Of a DNA stretch of 64,000 nt, positions 10,601-23,803 are shown in pieces. Position 1 is the first letter of the stretch. Each line of letters opens with the position of its first letter. The DNA comes from Nematostella vectensis. Taxonomy: Eukaryota; Cnidaria; Anthozoa; Actiniaria; Edwardsiidae. Location: NCBI RefSeq assembly GCF_932526225.1, contig NC_064035.1, forward strand, positions 16,106,469 to 16,170,468, read 5' to 3'. A model generated the notes under the pieces. The model worked only from the letters and a program-made list of their open reading frames with translations, was not told the origin of the DNA and did no database searches. The position numbers and the translations under genes are program-made.

Positions 10601-13600
10601 CTACAAGAAAAATAGCTTTTTTTGAGCGCGCGGTGATAAAAGAACAACAGTGTCTGTTTTGCTTTGTAAACAAAATGTTTTCTGTTCCAAACGTGTCTCA
10701 TACAGCACAGGTAAATAATGATACCACTAGACTACACGCGCTTACACCCCCCTTGAAGGCCAAAAAGTGGGTCACTTCTTTTAAGGAATCTTCAAATACG
10801 ATGCTTTTTCCATATGATACCTATGATCGCGCACCACCCCACCACTCCCTCAGCCAATTCTAGGGGGTGGGGCAGTGGGGGCACGTGCCCCCCCAATGTT
10901 TTCTTAATATTTCTGTATTGTGCCCCCAATATTTCGAGGCCTGCTTCGACCTGTGTTTGCATGGGGGGGGGGGGGGGGGGGGGCTAGAATGGGAAACGCT
11001 TTTCCTAAAAGCAATCGCAAGTATACTTATGTGCTTGAAAGCCACACAGCATTTTATTAAAATATTAAAGTATGATCAACTGAGACTAAGTCATTTAACG
11101 ACCATTGAATGTTGCTGTTGGATAACAATTGTTTCGTATCTTAGATCTAGAGAAATGCCGCGAGGACGTGGACATACTGTTTATGATGGACTCGTCGGGC
11201 AGCATAGGGACTGAGGATTATATCAAAGAAAAGAGCTTTGTAAAGCAGCTCGCTTCAAGCTTCACAGTGTCACCACAGGGAACCCATGCGGCTCTCATGA
11301 TATATAGTGACCATGCACAGATCGAGTCAAACTTAGGACAACACTCAAGCATCGAGAGCTTTAACGATGCTGTGGACAGACTGCCCTACCTAGAAAAGAG
11401 AACAAGAATTGATAAGGCACTAAAACTTGCTTATAACGAAGTCTTTTCAGCTGAAAGAGGTGCACGCCCGGGAAAATCCAAAATTGCGGTGGTTCTAACT
11501 GGTAGGTAGATCCCGTGGGAAGGTGGAGGGGTAAATATAACTAGGAGATCTTGTGGTGAAAATCGAATATTATAAAAAAGCTTGAAATAATATCGAATGT
11601 TTTCGGGCTTAGGTTTTACGTGATCATTAAGTATTTCCACTTTCTGATAGCACGATCTACTACAACGGGACTATTCCCTAATCAAGTATATTGAATAGCC
11701 CTTGGCGTAGAGTACGTGTGGGCAGGAGGTAATCCCTCTAGATGTCTATTCCAGATGGCCAGCAGACGCCAGATCCCGATGCCACGCCTCTAGATGTGGC
11801 GGTGCGGCCGCTCCATGACGCTAAAATACACGTGTTTGCCATCGGAGTCGGCGCGTACTACAAACGCGAGGAACTCCAGCAACTCGTTCAGCGAGACAGT
11901 GACATTTATGAGGCGTCTGACTTCGACAATCTTCTCACGCTCGTCAAGACAATTGCACGAGGAACGTGTAAAAGGGTCATTCCTACACCGCGTAAGTATC
12001 CACGGGAGGGAGGGGGTGGGGAAGCTACTTGCGTACCCATTGGGAGAGGGGTGGGGAAACCACTTGGGTAACCATTGCAGGAGGTGCGAAAGTCCATTTA
12101 GGCACCTACCAGGGGAGGGCCGGGAAGCCACTTGTGTATTAGTAAAAGTTTGTGTAGCCACTTGAGTATCCGCTGAGAGAAGGCTGGGGAAGCACTCGGG
12201 TACCCATTGGGAGAGGTCTGGGGAAGCACTTGGGTACCCATTGGGAGAGGGGTGGGGAAGCCACTGTGGTACACTTTGGGAGAGGGGTGGGGAAGCCACT
12301 TTGGTACACTTTGGGTGAGGGGTGGGGAAGCTACTGGGTACACTTTGGGAGAGGGGTGGGGAAGCCACTTTGGTACACTTTGGGGGAGGGGTGGGGAAAC
12401 CACTGTGGTATACTTTGGGAGAGGGGTGAGGAAACCACTGTGGTGCACTTTGGGAGAGGGGTGGGGAAACCACTGTGGTACACTTTGGGGGAGGGGTGGG
12501 GGAGCCACTGTGGTGCACTTTAAGAGAGGGGTGGGGAAACCACTGTGGTACACTTTGGAAGAGGGGTAGGAAAACCACTAGTTCCCATTGGGAGAGGGTT
12601 GAGAAACGTGTAAAATGATCAGGAATTATCTCAACGCCGTAAGTATCCAAAATCAAGATATTTAACTGAGCCTTATTACATGCCCTTCAGGAAAATGTGT
12701 TATAATCAGCTTTCTTCTGCTCGAATTTCGAAGGTCAGCTTTCTTTTGCTTAAGCCCCCCTAGAACTAAGAAGGCAATGACCGTCAGTACCTCACTGCTT
12801 GATAACCCTGCTATCACTTGGGTTTAAGTGAGCGCCTGAATCTTCGAACATTTTCTGAATTTAAACGCAATAAAACTTGACCTTTGATTCTTCCCCAGTC
12901 AGCTCAAACCCACTGGGAGTACTTAAAAACTTTCGCCCTTAAAAACTTTCGCCCTTAAAAACTTTCGCCCTTAAAAACTTTCGCCCTTAAAAACTTTCGC
13001 CCTTAAAAACTTTCGCCCTTAAAAAATTTCGCCACAAAGGGCCTAAACAACTGATCATATGGCATCTTTTAGTACCATATGGTCTCTTATATTTAAGAAT
13101 ATTTGTGTGCGGTTTATTAGGGTCATGGCGTGTTCGTGTCTATATAAAGCAGATACGCCTTATATTTCATCTGAACAAATCCTATACTTGATTGGTCATA
13201 AGCACTTGGCCAGGTCATAGTCTGGAGCCAGACGACGCGGTGAAGAATTTAAATTCCTTACGATGTGAAAAATAAAATAGCACTCCATTTACAGCTTTTT
13301 TTTTTTTGCTCCAGATTAAGTTTATATAAACAGAACCTCTGTAGAGTCGTCCTCCATCCAAGTCACGCCAGTCCTCAGTCAATTCATTTTATTGCATTTT
13401 TGCTCGAGCTGATAGAGTATAAGACAATCAGATATTTCTTTGGTATCACTGTTGCCTACACCACGGGCAAACCAGACTAAATGTTCGTGTATCGAATATT
13501 ATCTTTAATTTGTTTACCGAATATATCTGTAATAACGCCAACTTCTTTAAGTTGTTGTCAAAGATTGACCTGGTTCCTTTTAAGCCGTGATTTATAACAG

Positions 13601-16600
13601 TTTAGGCTATTTTCCACCCTCATCTCCGTTTACCTCCTCCCCACTCGTATTTTATTACGTAGGATTAAAGAACTCTGGTACCATATATCTCTTTGGCCTA
13701 TCTATCTTATTATTATTTAGGTTATGCAGTGGGCTTAGTGAGAGTGATCCGGCGCGCACTGGGCGTAAAGTGTGTGAAACGTGAAACGTGAGTGAAAGAT
13801 CCTATAAATGCACCAAAGCCTTTGAACCCGCATAGAAAGAGTGGACGAGTAGAGAAAAGGTCAATAAGTAGAGCTGTTCTCTTGAGCATATGCTTGTTTT
13901 CCCCTCAGCACCCATTATAGCCCCGCAATGCGTCTACAAAGCAGACTTGGGTTTCCTAATGGACGCTTCCCGGAGCATTGGCGAGGAAGACTTCCAGAAG
14001 GAGAGAGACTTCGTCAAGTCGCTGGCGTCATCTTACGCGCTAGACGAGACTCTTACCGGCGTCATCACCTACAGCGACGAGGCCAAGATTGTGATTCCCC
14101 TCGGCCACTTCACTGCGGACGGCTTCCGTCAAGCCGTGGATCGTGTTCGCTACACCCATGGACGTACGCGCATAGACAAGGCGCTCAAACTCGCCGCGTC
14201 GGATCTTTTTACCCAGAATGGCGGGCGTGGTGTTCCTAAGCTTATGGTGATACTTACGGACGGAGTACAGACACCGGACCCAGACGCCGTCCCGCTAGAT
14301 CAGGCTGTAATACCGCTAAGGAAGAAGGGTGTTAAGCTGTTTGCTGTGGGCGTGGGGCCGTATGTCAAACCAAGTGAGCTAAGGTTATTGGTTGAAAGCG
14401 AAGCGGATTTGTTTTATGCCAAGGACTTTGATGATTTGCTACGTAAAGCGGCTGAGATATCTATACGTACATGTGCGGATATCAAGCAAAGAACGGGTAT
14501 GTCATATTTACGAACTCGAATCAACATTACACTCATCGCCATGCGGCCCCCTACGACACAATACCCTTTAGATCACCCTACATTTCATCACATCACAATA
14601 CCATACTTCTCATCTACGTTAACCTATATTACCCTACACACTACCTGATCCTGACCCTAGGGGGTGGTGAACAAAGCTGATAATTCAACACGAAAACTCA
14701 CACCACCCTACACACTGTCAGATTTTGACTCTAGGAGAGGGGGGTGAACAAGCTGGTAATTCCAACTTGAAAAGATGGATAATACCGATGTACCAGAAAT
14801 TCTATAACTGGTAACCCCACCCCTACCCCCTCCGATCAACTCACATCACCCTGCCACAAACTGAACATCACATCACCCTAGCACTTCCCTTACGCGCGCA
14901 TAGCACATAGCACATAACATCATTCTACACACACACTCACCACCCACCACTACACCTCAGATCACCCTACATCACATATCATCGCCCAACACTTATAATC
15001 TGTATGCTTCTTTCCCCCACAGTTGATGGCGGGTGGGGCCCTTGGAGCAGCTGGAGCGCGTGTAGCGAGCAGGCATGCGGACGAGCCGGGACGCAGTTCC
15101 GTCGCCGGGTGTGTGACAGCCCTCCCCCGACTAGTGACGGTAGTCCGTGCGCTGGTCTCTCAGAACAAGCCCGCCAGTGCAAGACGCCACCTTGTGATGG
15201 TAACATTTTCTGATGCTTTTAGTATTATCATTGAGTCCGTCTTTTGTAAGGCGTGACGTTCAATTCTGCGACAGTCAATTTTGCGTAGAAATCGATGCAT
15301 TCACGCACACACTTTTTGTAAGAGCCATGCATACGCGCACACGCTTTTACGCTTTTGGTAAGAGCCGCGCGCCGCATACGCCCACACGCTTTTGGTAAGA
15401 GCCGCACATACGCGCACACGCTTTTACGCTTTTGGTAAGATTCGCTCGCCGCGCATACGCGCACACGCTTTTACGCTTTTGGTAAGAGCCGCGCGCCGCG
15501 AATACGCGCACACGCTTTTACGCTTTTGGTAAAAGCCGCGCATACGCCCATACACTTTCACGCTTTTGAGAAGAGCCGCGCACATGCTCTTACGCTTTTG
15601 GTAAAAGCCGTGCATACACGCATACGCTTTTACGCTTTTCGTAAGAGCCGCGCATATGTGCACACGCTCTTGGTAAGAGCCGCACATACGCGCGCACGCT
15701 TTTACGCTTTTGGTAAGAGCCGCGCACACGTACGTTCAGAGCTATCCGTGCAGACCAAAAGTCTTTACATGTAATGTTGGTTTAGAACAACTGAGGTTTT
15801 GTCTTGTCTTGTAATCACCTGTGATTTCAGTTGTCAGCAAGTGTTCGTATAAAGCCGACCTTGGATTTATAATGGATGCCTCGTCGAGTATCGGTCCCGA
15901 AGACTTCAAGAAAGAACGAGAATTTGTCAAGGAGCTGGCGTCATCTTTCACGTTCAGGAATGGCGGCACTCAGGGCACTTTGGCTGGTGTGATCACGTAC
16001 AGCGATTATGCGACTCTACAGATCCCTTTCGGTAGACACAGGACTCTGGAAGGTTTTAAAAGTGCCGTAGACTTTATTCCCTACACCTTCGGTCGCACTA
16101 GGATTGACAAAGCCTTGAAACTCGCGAGTGAGAAGCTTTTTACGTCCGGTAGAAGAAACTTCCCTAAAGTACTGGTAATCTTGACCGATGGCGTCCAGAC
16201 CCCGGATCCAGACGCCAAACCCCTTGACGAGGCCGTTCTCCCGCTCAAGGAAGCTGGCATCAGACTAATGGGTATAGGGGTCGGCCCGTACTTTAGACGG
16301 GACGAGTTGCTGTTGATGGTGGAGCCTGAGAATCTGTTCACAGCGCGGGACTTCGATGATCTGCTCAGGAAGGTGGAACAGATCGCTGTGGCCACGTGTA
16401 AGCAGATCAAACAGCAGGAAGGTAGGGAAATATTGCGAGTATGACCATACATATTCCAAGAATTTAGAGTGGTTGTAATCAAGAGAATATTTAAAAAAAT
16501 CCATCTCAAGGACAACTCAAGCAAGTCTGGCGTTATTGCGCGCGCTGTTTACTCATATCAATTCATCCTTTTTGTAAACAGCAAATAGATCTAATATTTG

Positions 16601-19600
16601 TAGGTATATCATCTGATAATTCACAGATGACGTCATAGTGTGCCATGATCAACAGTCACGCAATTTGACTTTATGGATTATAATAGGACAGACGAATGTA
16701 AAAATGAGATCCATTTGTTGGATATTTCTAAAAACGCTTTTTAACGACACTGTTATCTTTTGTTAAAGTTGATGGAGGATGGTCGCTATGGTCACCGTGG
16801 ACATCATGCAGTGCGAGCTGTGGTGGTGGAGTCCAGAGACGCACACGAGCTTGCAACAATCCCTCACCGGCAAATGGCGGCCGCTCTTGCCAGGGCCCTA
16901 GAGAAGCAAGACAAGTGTGTAACGTGCAGAACTGTGCTGGTGAGTCAGGATCACTTGATTTTGCTTTTGGTATTATTCTGGCGGTCTTCTAAAAATAGGA
17001 AATATAAGTCAACACTTCATTAAAAGTGTTTTCTTTTCTGTTTTAGTTGATGGGCAGTACACACCATGGAGTTCGTGGGGCCCATGCACTAAGACATGTG
17101 GCGGTGGATCGCAGGCTCGTACTAGAAGCTGTTCCAATCCTCCACCGTCATTTGGAGGCCGGCAGTGCACTGGGCCGAGAATAGAAACTCAACTTTGCGC
17201 TCCTCTTGCCTGCATCATAGGTTCGTAGTTTGAAATATTTAAAACTAGTTAAATTGCATGTCTATTGACACCAAGATAGATTATTGATAATACGAATATT
17301 TGTTTATTTAGATCGCATGTCTAATGACCCTAAAAATAGATATATTATAAATAATGTCAGTTCGAGCTATTCGAGTATAGATGGCTGAAAACTAGTCTTT
17401 AGGCTAGTTCAACTGTATAAACACTACTGGAGTCTATAATCTATTCGCCACTTTCATAATTTAAATTTACCAATCATTTGCTAATCTTTTGTTCATCCGT
17501 CGTAGAGAGATGCTTCTCCGAGAGTGACCTTGGTTTCATCATGGACGCATCTGGCAGCATCGGCCCGTATGATTTCCAGAAAGAACGAGATTTTGTCAAG
17601 TCGATGAGTAGCAAGTTCACAGTCCTTCCCGGTAAGACCCACGTGGCAGTTATGTCATACAGCGACTACGCCACTATCAACATGCGCTTCGGAGAATACC
17701 CCTACATGGATCAGGTCCGACGTGCTATCGATCGTATCCCGTACACCTTGGGACGAACGCGTATCGATCGTGCACTCAAGCTAGCAGCGGAAGACATGTT
17801 TACTGAAGGAAGAGGGGCTCGTAATGGAATTCCTAAGATAGCTATTATTCTCACTGACGGTAAACAGACGCCCGACCCTGACGCCGAGAACCTGAGGACT
17901 GCGTCGGATAGGCTGCGTTCAAAGGGGGTCAGGGTGTTAGCGGTGGGTGTAGGGCATTATGTCGACCCTAAGGAACTGCGGTTGATGGTGGACGCGCCCG
18001 GTGATGTTTACACTGTAAATAGCTTTGATGAACTCGTGAGAAAAGCAAACAGCATTGCTATACTATCATGTGAGAGGACTCAAGCAACAATACCACCACC
18101 GCGATTCACCAGCCGACCACGCCTACCTCAGACACAGCGACCCCCGACATTACCACCCCTGACATTCCCGCCCCGGACATTTGCGCCTCTGACGCAACCG
18201 CCTAGACCCGTGACTAGACGTAGAGACGTTCCACCTACACCAGCGCCAACAAGACGTCCACCCGTGTTCACGCTGCCTCCTATCACAGGTAAAAAATAAC
18301 TTTTAACGCGTTAACAACCCATTTGGGTGCGTCGTCTGGGCATGAACTTTCGATCAGGGGGGATTTTCCTGAATCTTTCACGTCATTTATTCTTTAAAAA
18401 GAATCACGGATCTCCCATCATGATCGGGCGTGATGGGCCTGGTGAATATGGAAATAGGCTGCTATTCCTTGCAGTTTTGCGTACGGTTTATAAACGTGTA
18501 TTTTCAAACATTTTAAAGGCGGGGAATTAACCTGTTTGGTATTTGGCGAAACAGTCATTTTCTGTTTTAACAAAACAGTCAAGAGTAGGATAAGTGCATT
18601 TTTTTTCTTTTTAGGTCCAATCGGTGAGCGACGTTTCTGTGTGAATAGAATGGATCTTGGGTTCGCCATGGCATCATCAGCCGATATAGGCATCGAAAAC
18701 TACAAACGTCAAAAAGTCTTTGTCAGAAATGTCGCCCCATATATGGATATCTCCAATTATGGGAACCGGTTTGGAGTCTTAGTGTACGGCGACTCCTCGC
18801 TGATTGAGATGAAAATGGAGTATTACAGAGATGCTCGTCTCTTCCAGACCATAGTAGACAGGTCGGTTTTAACACAATGCATTGCATCTTAGGTTCGTCT
18901 CTTCCAGACCATTAGTGGGCAGTTCGGTCATATAACATATTGCATTGCATCATGACTAAATAGAATTGAACTCTGTTGTATTTTTATAGCGCAATTATTT
19001 GATGTATGTATACTTATCTGCGCTTCAAATCCAACTTAAAAACGTCAACCTCGAATAAAAAGAGTCTTTTTTTCTAAACCTGGCCTGAAACTAATTCACC
19101 GCGCTCGCAGCATCATGATAAAAATGTTTATGATGATTACGACGAAGACGGAGACTGCGATGATGATGATAGTTTGGTGGTTTTGGTTATAATTATGCCA
19201 AGAGTGCAATGAGCAAAGAGATAATTGCAAACTAACACCCTACGGATTCTCAATGCATTGTGTCATTCGATTACGTTTCAATTATAAGTGACGATTTTGA
19301 TAATCATGCGCACTATAGACATCTGCACGAAAATCTACTTTGGCATAATAAGCTACACTATTCTCGCAGAGAAAATAATTAATCATTAAAACTTATACTT
19401 TTCTCTATAGCTTGCCATATTACAGTCAAAGGAACCGCATCGATAAAGCCTTACAAACAGCTAGTGAGATGTTCGGCGTTTCTAAGCGTTACCAAGAGAA
19501 GTATACCAAGGTGTTAGTTTTGATAACGGCAGGCAAGCAGACCCCAGCCGGCGATGCTGTACCGCTTTATGTGGCGGCGCGCCCCCTGAGAGCAGCTGGT

Positions 19601-20595
19601 GTCCGAGTGCTAGTGATCGGAGTGGGAGGAAACATTTCTTACAGGGAGCTAAGTGCTGTGACCGAGAAAAACACCGACTTGTACTTTGAGGCTACTTTCG
19701 ACTCCCTGCTGAGGAACACGGAGTTCTATAAACGAAAAATTTGCGAAGGTGAGTGTATTGACGAAAAACATTGAATCTGGGAAAATAGTACTGACAGTAA
19801 GGCTGGCAAAGAGAATAGTATGTGTTTTCGAAGTGGGGGATGGAAAAGGATGCAGGTATCAGCAAAAGGTGTGTGATGGTTTCGTTTTCTCTTCAAATAA
19901 AGATTGTAATGACTGTCTTATTCTGTCATAAGTGGGCACTCGCCAAAACTATGAGATAGTCACAAATATGTCTCCCCTCAGCAAATCCGTTCAAAATAGG
20001 GATTTATTAAGACCTATCTTTATAATAGTCCAACCGCCTTTCATTTCTATCTTTTCAGCCGGCAATTTGCGGTCCTCAACTAGTAATCCAGAGCCGCTGC
20101 TTGGATGAAGATGATAGTATCGTTCCTGCCCCTGTACAGTAATATATTACAGTAATATGTATACCCCTTTATCAGTGGCAGCTTAGAGTTATAACTGCCC
20201 AAACGTTTCTCATATTTATTATTATTAAAACAGACCAGTTACCACAGGTGGTAGCACCTAAAGAACGATTAGGTGGATTGCCATTGAGCACGTTGGTTTT
20301 CATCGGAAAGTTTGGAAAAAATGTTAATTACCGTCCTCGTATGTCGGCTAAATTATAGTTGTCAAGATAAATACAATACTATGATATATGATAGACTGAA
20401 ACAAGGGGAATTTCTTACGCCAACTGTTTTTCCTTTCTCCTGTTTTCAGAGGAGTCTGCCCTAGCGAGAACAAGAAACATCTTCCATTATAGTGCTGTGG
20501 GACACAACCATTTGATAAATTCAGTAGTATTCAAAAGTATTCGATCTGATTATGTAATGATATTCTATTCTATTGATACCAAGCTAGATTTTTAG
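7661..20595 (+). CDS. Secreted multi-domain vWA-TSP1 protein (coadhesin/matrilin-like)
   Basis: Exons: 7661-7724, 11145-11501, 11755-11991, 13909-14496, 15023-15199, 15831-16421, 16769-16939, 17047-17220, 17506-18288, 18615-18861, 19411-19748, then either 20059-20108 or 20450-20595. Total is about 1258 or 1290 residues. Order: signal peptide MASRHLFLVVLAGLAILATA; vWA1 (residues ~29-210, DSSGS); vWA2 (~225-415, DASRS); TSP1; vWA3 (~478-670, DASSS); two TSP1 (WSxW cores, six Cys); vWA4 (~788-975, DASGS); a Pro/Thr-rich linker (~977-1047); vWA5 (~1050-1240). vWA1-4 keep the MIDAS LTDG plus QTPDPDA; vWA5 has ASSAD and ITAG, so metal binding is probably lost. No membrane segment is seen. A secreted matrix or adhesion protein is inferred, as for coral coadhesin. 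The start is the first ATG giving a signal peptide; the 3.4 kb first intron is unusual. The 3' end is uncertain. Confidence 0.88.
10860..10985. repeat. G/C-rich dispersed repeat family member (intronic)
   Basis: Words such as GGGGCACGTGCCCCCC, TATTTCTGTATTGTGCCCCC and a poly-G tract recur, in either orientation and with divergence, near 20640-20780, 32640-32770, 50010-50090 and 60345-60515. This copy lies in the first intron of the vWA gene. Confidence 0.65.
12016..12600. repeat. 36-bp G-rich minisatellite in a vWA-gene intron
   Basis: About sixteen copies of a unit like GTGGGGAAGCCACTTTGGTA plus CACTTTGGGAGAGGGG follow the splice donor at 11992 almost directly. Long open frames on both strands come from the stop-poor, period-36 unit and are not genes. 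Confidence 0.9.
12922..13030. repeat. 16-bp tandem repeat
   Basis: Seven copies of TTAAAAACTTTCGCCC, the last one diverged, in the same intron. Confidence 0.9.
15290..15735. repeat. About 40-bp minisatellite with GGTAAGAGCC words
   Basis: Roughly ten variable units combine CGCATACGCGCACACGC, TTTTACGCTTTTGGTAAGAG and CCGCG. They lie in the intron between the first TSP1 exon and vWA3. Open frames inside are repeat artefacts. Confidence 0.85.
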
Positions 20596-22556
20596 ATTTT
20601 TTCAAATTTCAGTCCCTCAGTCCTCTCGTACAGGAACATTAAAAAGACATTTTTTTTTTGGGGGGGGGGGCACAGCCACGCCCCTACTGGTAATTTTCTT
20701 ATTTTGTTCAACATATTGGGCTGTCACGTGCACCCAGTACCCCGCTCCCCCCGCTATGGCTCCTGCTATGGCCCTATATGGTGCGAAAATATAGCCAGTT
20801 TTCAACTAGTGCTCAGTCCCTTCTACGGAGCAGTGAAACGCCATATTGAAAATTACCCAGAAGACCCTTGAGACGAGGTTGGCCAATGCGTACAGTAGGA
20901 AATAAACCCCTGAGTAATAAATGATTTGCCAGCGTAGCGAAGGGTCTAGACATTTTTTTTAGAATCTAAAGAATTTCTCTCATTTAACTGTAACTGTAAC
21001 AAAATTAAATGTTGTAACGGAACACTAGTATTTTTTATTTTTTTTGGTTCTAAAAAGGAACAGGTTTTGGGGAACAGTTACTGGGAGTGCAAATGCATTA
21101 TGCATTATGCTTTGAAGTAATCATCTATGCAAGAACAAGGCAAAATTTCATTGTCCTGCGGCAAAACCCTTATCATTGCTTTTTCACTTAGGATCTTTTT
21201 TTGTATACAAAAAATACACACTCAGAACACATAGTAGATTTTGATATAAGATTTTGAGCAAATTGCTTGAGACATGGCCTTTCTTGTTTTATGGGTGATT
21301 TTTTGTGGTGAACCAATCAGAAGAAGCAAGAACAATGTTTTGTTTATGCAATGTAACAAAAGAAACAAAAAAGGTATCGACTGCAGTAAATTGCCTTTCA
21401 GGTCCGACTAATCAGGGCAAACTTATTTGAAAAATGTTTAGTTGGAAAGAGGCAGAGATCATTTCGAGGTACCGGAAAATTGGGTTATCGGAGATTGGAG
21501 TTACATTTGGTAAAACTTAAACTAAAAAAGAAAATCCAAGGATAGCATATATGACAGATTTTGGTTCGCCTTTAGCGGAAGGCCCGAGTTACCAGGGTTA
21601 CGATTATCGGGGGTCATCGTATTGTGTGTAGGAAAACCGCAATAAGATGTAATTTCCCGTCTTCTAGAAAAAAGTGTACGAATGTTAAGAATTTCATTTA
21701 ACTAAAAGGCATTCTGTAGTGATGCTGCTCAAATTAAGAAGGACGGTATAGGGTCGATAAAGTATTTGTGCAACCCTTCTGTCATCCTCCTTGCAGAGAC
21801 GAGAGCAAGGCCGTTAAGCCCCAACACACCCCAAAACATATCTAGTTTGCAAGCCTTTCATTTGAATGTATATTTCTATTAAACAACAAATAATTGTGTG
21901 ATTCTAATATGGCACACTGTTAGTTTCAGAGAGTAGTTTTAACTCAAAAAAGGAAGTAAAAAACTGAGGTACAAAGTGACTCCCTTTTTTTCCTACTCTT
22001 TCATGGGAATAGATTTAACCCACTTTAAGGGGTAGCTAAGTGAAGTAATTTACTAGGTTGCTTGTAGTTACTCCATTAAAAGAGTACAATTCACCCTCAA
22101 AATGGGAGTCAATTTTTACTCCCTATTTTGTTATTTCCCCCTACTAAATGGGTAACTAAAGGGATGATTTCAACCACCCCCCGTTTTTTTTTTACAAAAT
22201 GGCCGTTTAAACTCCACCTACTTCAGGGGTTAATACTGGAAAAATTAGAGTAATTTAGAAACACCAAGGAAAATACGTTATTATGAATTTGACAAATCAT
22301 TTAATTAAAAAATTCAGCGGGACTCCTTTTTTTTGTAATCTCAAGTAGCATTTCTATTAGAAACAATATATATTATTTTATAATGTTCAAATCGGATCTA
22401 AGAATTTTATACAATTATCACCCTACCTATCTTTCTTTTCAATGCAGTACTAATTATTCTGAGCGAATTCTTTGATTACATTTCTTATTGTTGTAGTATG
22501 GCTGACAATATATGCAAGTATGGTGAGGCTTGTTGTTGTATTGAAAATGTTCTTTT

Positions 22557-22743
22557 AGGATTTCCTAAGAATTTCCTAAGAGTTCCTAAATTGTAGAATA
22601 CTTCTTCCTAAGATTTTCTTATCAAAATTATTCCGATTTACTGGTCTACTGCTTATACTATGAAATCCTAGGAATTTTTAGGAAGTTTATAATCATATTT
22701 TGTTGTTTTGATCGAACTTAGGAAATCTTAGGAAACTCCTAGT
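22557..22743. mobile_element. Foldback element with TTCCTAAG-rich arms
   Basis: The left arm is TAGGATTTCCTAAGAATTTC. The right arm carries GGAAATCTTAGGAAACTCCT, its imperfect reverse complement. Arms are about 30 bp and the interior is AT-rich and non-coding. Confidence 0.5.
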
Positions 22744-22929
22744 CAGGTAGAGTTTTTTGTCTCAATACCAATAAATGCGATAAACTATTATTTTTATCTT
22801 TTGTCTTATATAACTATAATAAGACTATTGTTTTCTTTTTAAATTCAGCTAATTCAGAGTAAAAAAAAACAACTCCCTTTATTTTATACATTTGAAGTGG
22901 TTTGTTACTGCTCTAAAAAGATACAGCTG

Positions 22930-23165
22930 GAGTAAAAACTACTCTTTCAACACGAGATGGCTGGAGTAGTTTTTACTCTTCAAAACCTACCCCCTCAAGG
23001 GAGTACTTTTTTACTCCATTTCTTGACCATCTGGAGTAAAAATAACTCTTTTCACTTGAGATAGTTGGAGTAGCTCTTACTCTGCTAAAATTACCTCCCA
23101 GAAAAGAGTACTTTTTACTCCATTATTTGACCAACAAGAGTGAAAATTACTATTTTTCTAATAAA
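22930..23165. repeat. About 104-bp direct repeat, just over two copies
   Basis: Units begin CTGGAGTAAAAACTACTC near 22930 and CTGGAGTAAAAATAACTC near 23033, with a decayed third start near 23137. Each contains inverted GAGTA/TACTC words. Related ACTCC-rich sequence lies at 21955-22240. Confidence 0.6.
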
Positions 23166-23549
23166 CATTCGATCAGCAGAGTAATAATACATAATATTAA
23201 TAGTAATAATACATAATAAAACATCAATATATCTTTGAAATGACTATAAAAATCTTTTTATAATAATTATCTTTATAATGCCTGTTAAAAGACACCACCA
23301 TACCCAAAAAAGTTCAAGTTCACTCTGTGACCGTATGCAGCTACTGTAGCTTTTAGTCACCAACCCTCCAGATGGCCTTGTGTTTGCAAAAATAGACTCA
23401 TCAAACCACCTCAACCCGAAGTGGTTGCCATGAGAAAACCCTCCCCTTTAGCTTTGCATGAAACGAGCTATGCTCACTTGTACTTCTGACAACTCGGTTC
23501 TGCGCGGTGCTAGCCGCCACCAAACATTTTATTTACTTAAAACCTCAAG

Positions 23550-23803
23550 CCCCGGGGGAGGTTCTTCCCATGTCGACACGATAGGGATGCTCGTCGTATT
23601 TTTTAGGGGTCAAAATCAGACCTCAGTTATTTTTTAGGGGGTATCCGAGAAAAATAGGCTTTTCTCTTAGAAATGTTATTTTTAATGCTTCTGGCGTATT
23701 TTTTAGGGTGGCAATTTTTGGCCGTGCAGGTATTTTTAGGGGTATTTTTCGGATTTCCCGACGAGCATCCCTATCGCTTTTTCCCTGAAGAACCCTCCCC
23801 GGT
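23550..23803. mobile_element. MITE with 7-bp target duplication CCTCAAG
   Basis: The flanks at 23543-23549 and 23804-23810 are both CCTCAAG. The ends are inverted (CCCCGGGGGAGGTTCTTC against GAAGAACCCTCCCCGGT). An exact 18-bp inverted pair, CGATAGGGATGCTCGTCG, lies at 23579-23596 and 23759-23776. The interior repeats TATTTTTTAGGGG and codes for nothing. Confidence 0.8.

Noticed and set aside
11790-12656. 288-codon minus-strand and several plus-strand open frames
   Set aside because: They lie over the real vWA exon and the 36-bp minisatellite; the Pro/Ser-rich reading is a repeat artefact.
15228-15774. Short open frames on both strands rich in Ala, Arg and Thr
   Set aside because: Generated by the 40-bp minisatellite; no family similarity.
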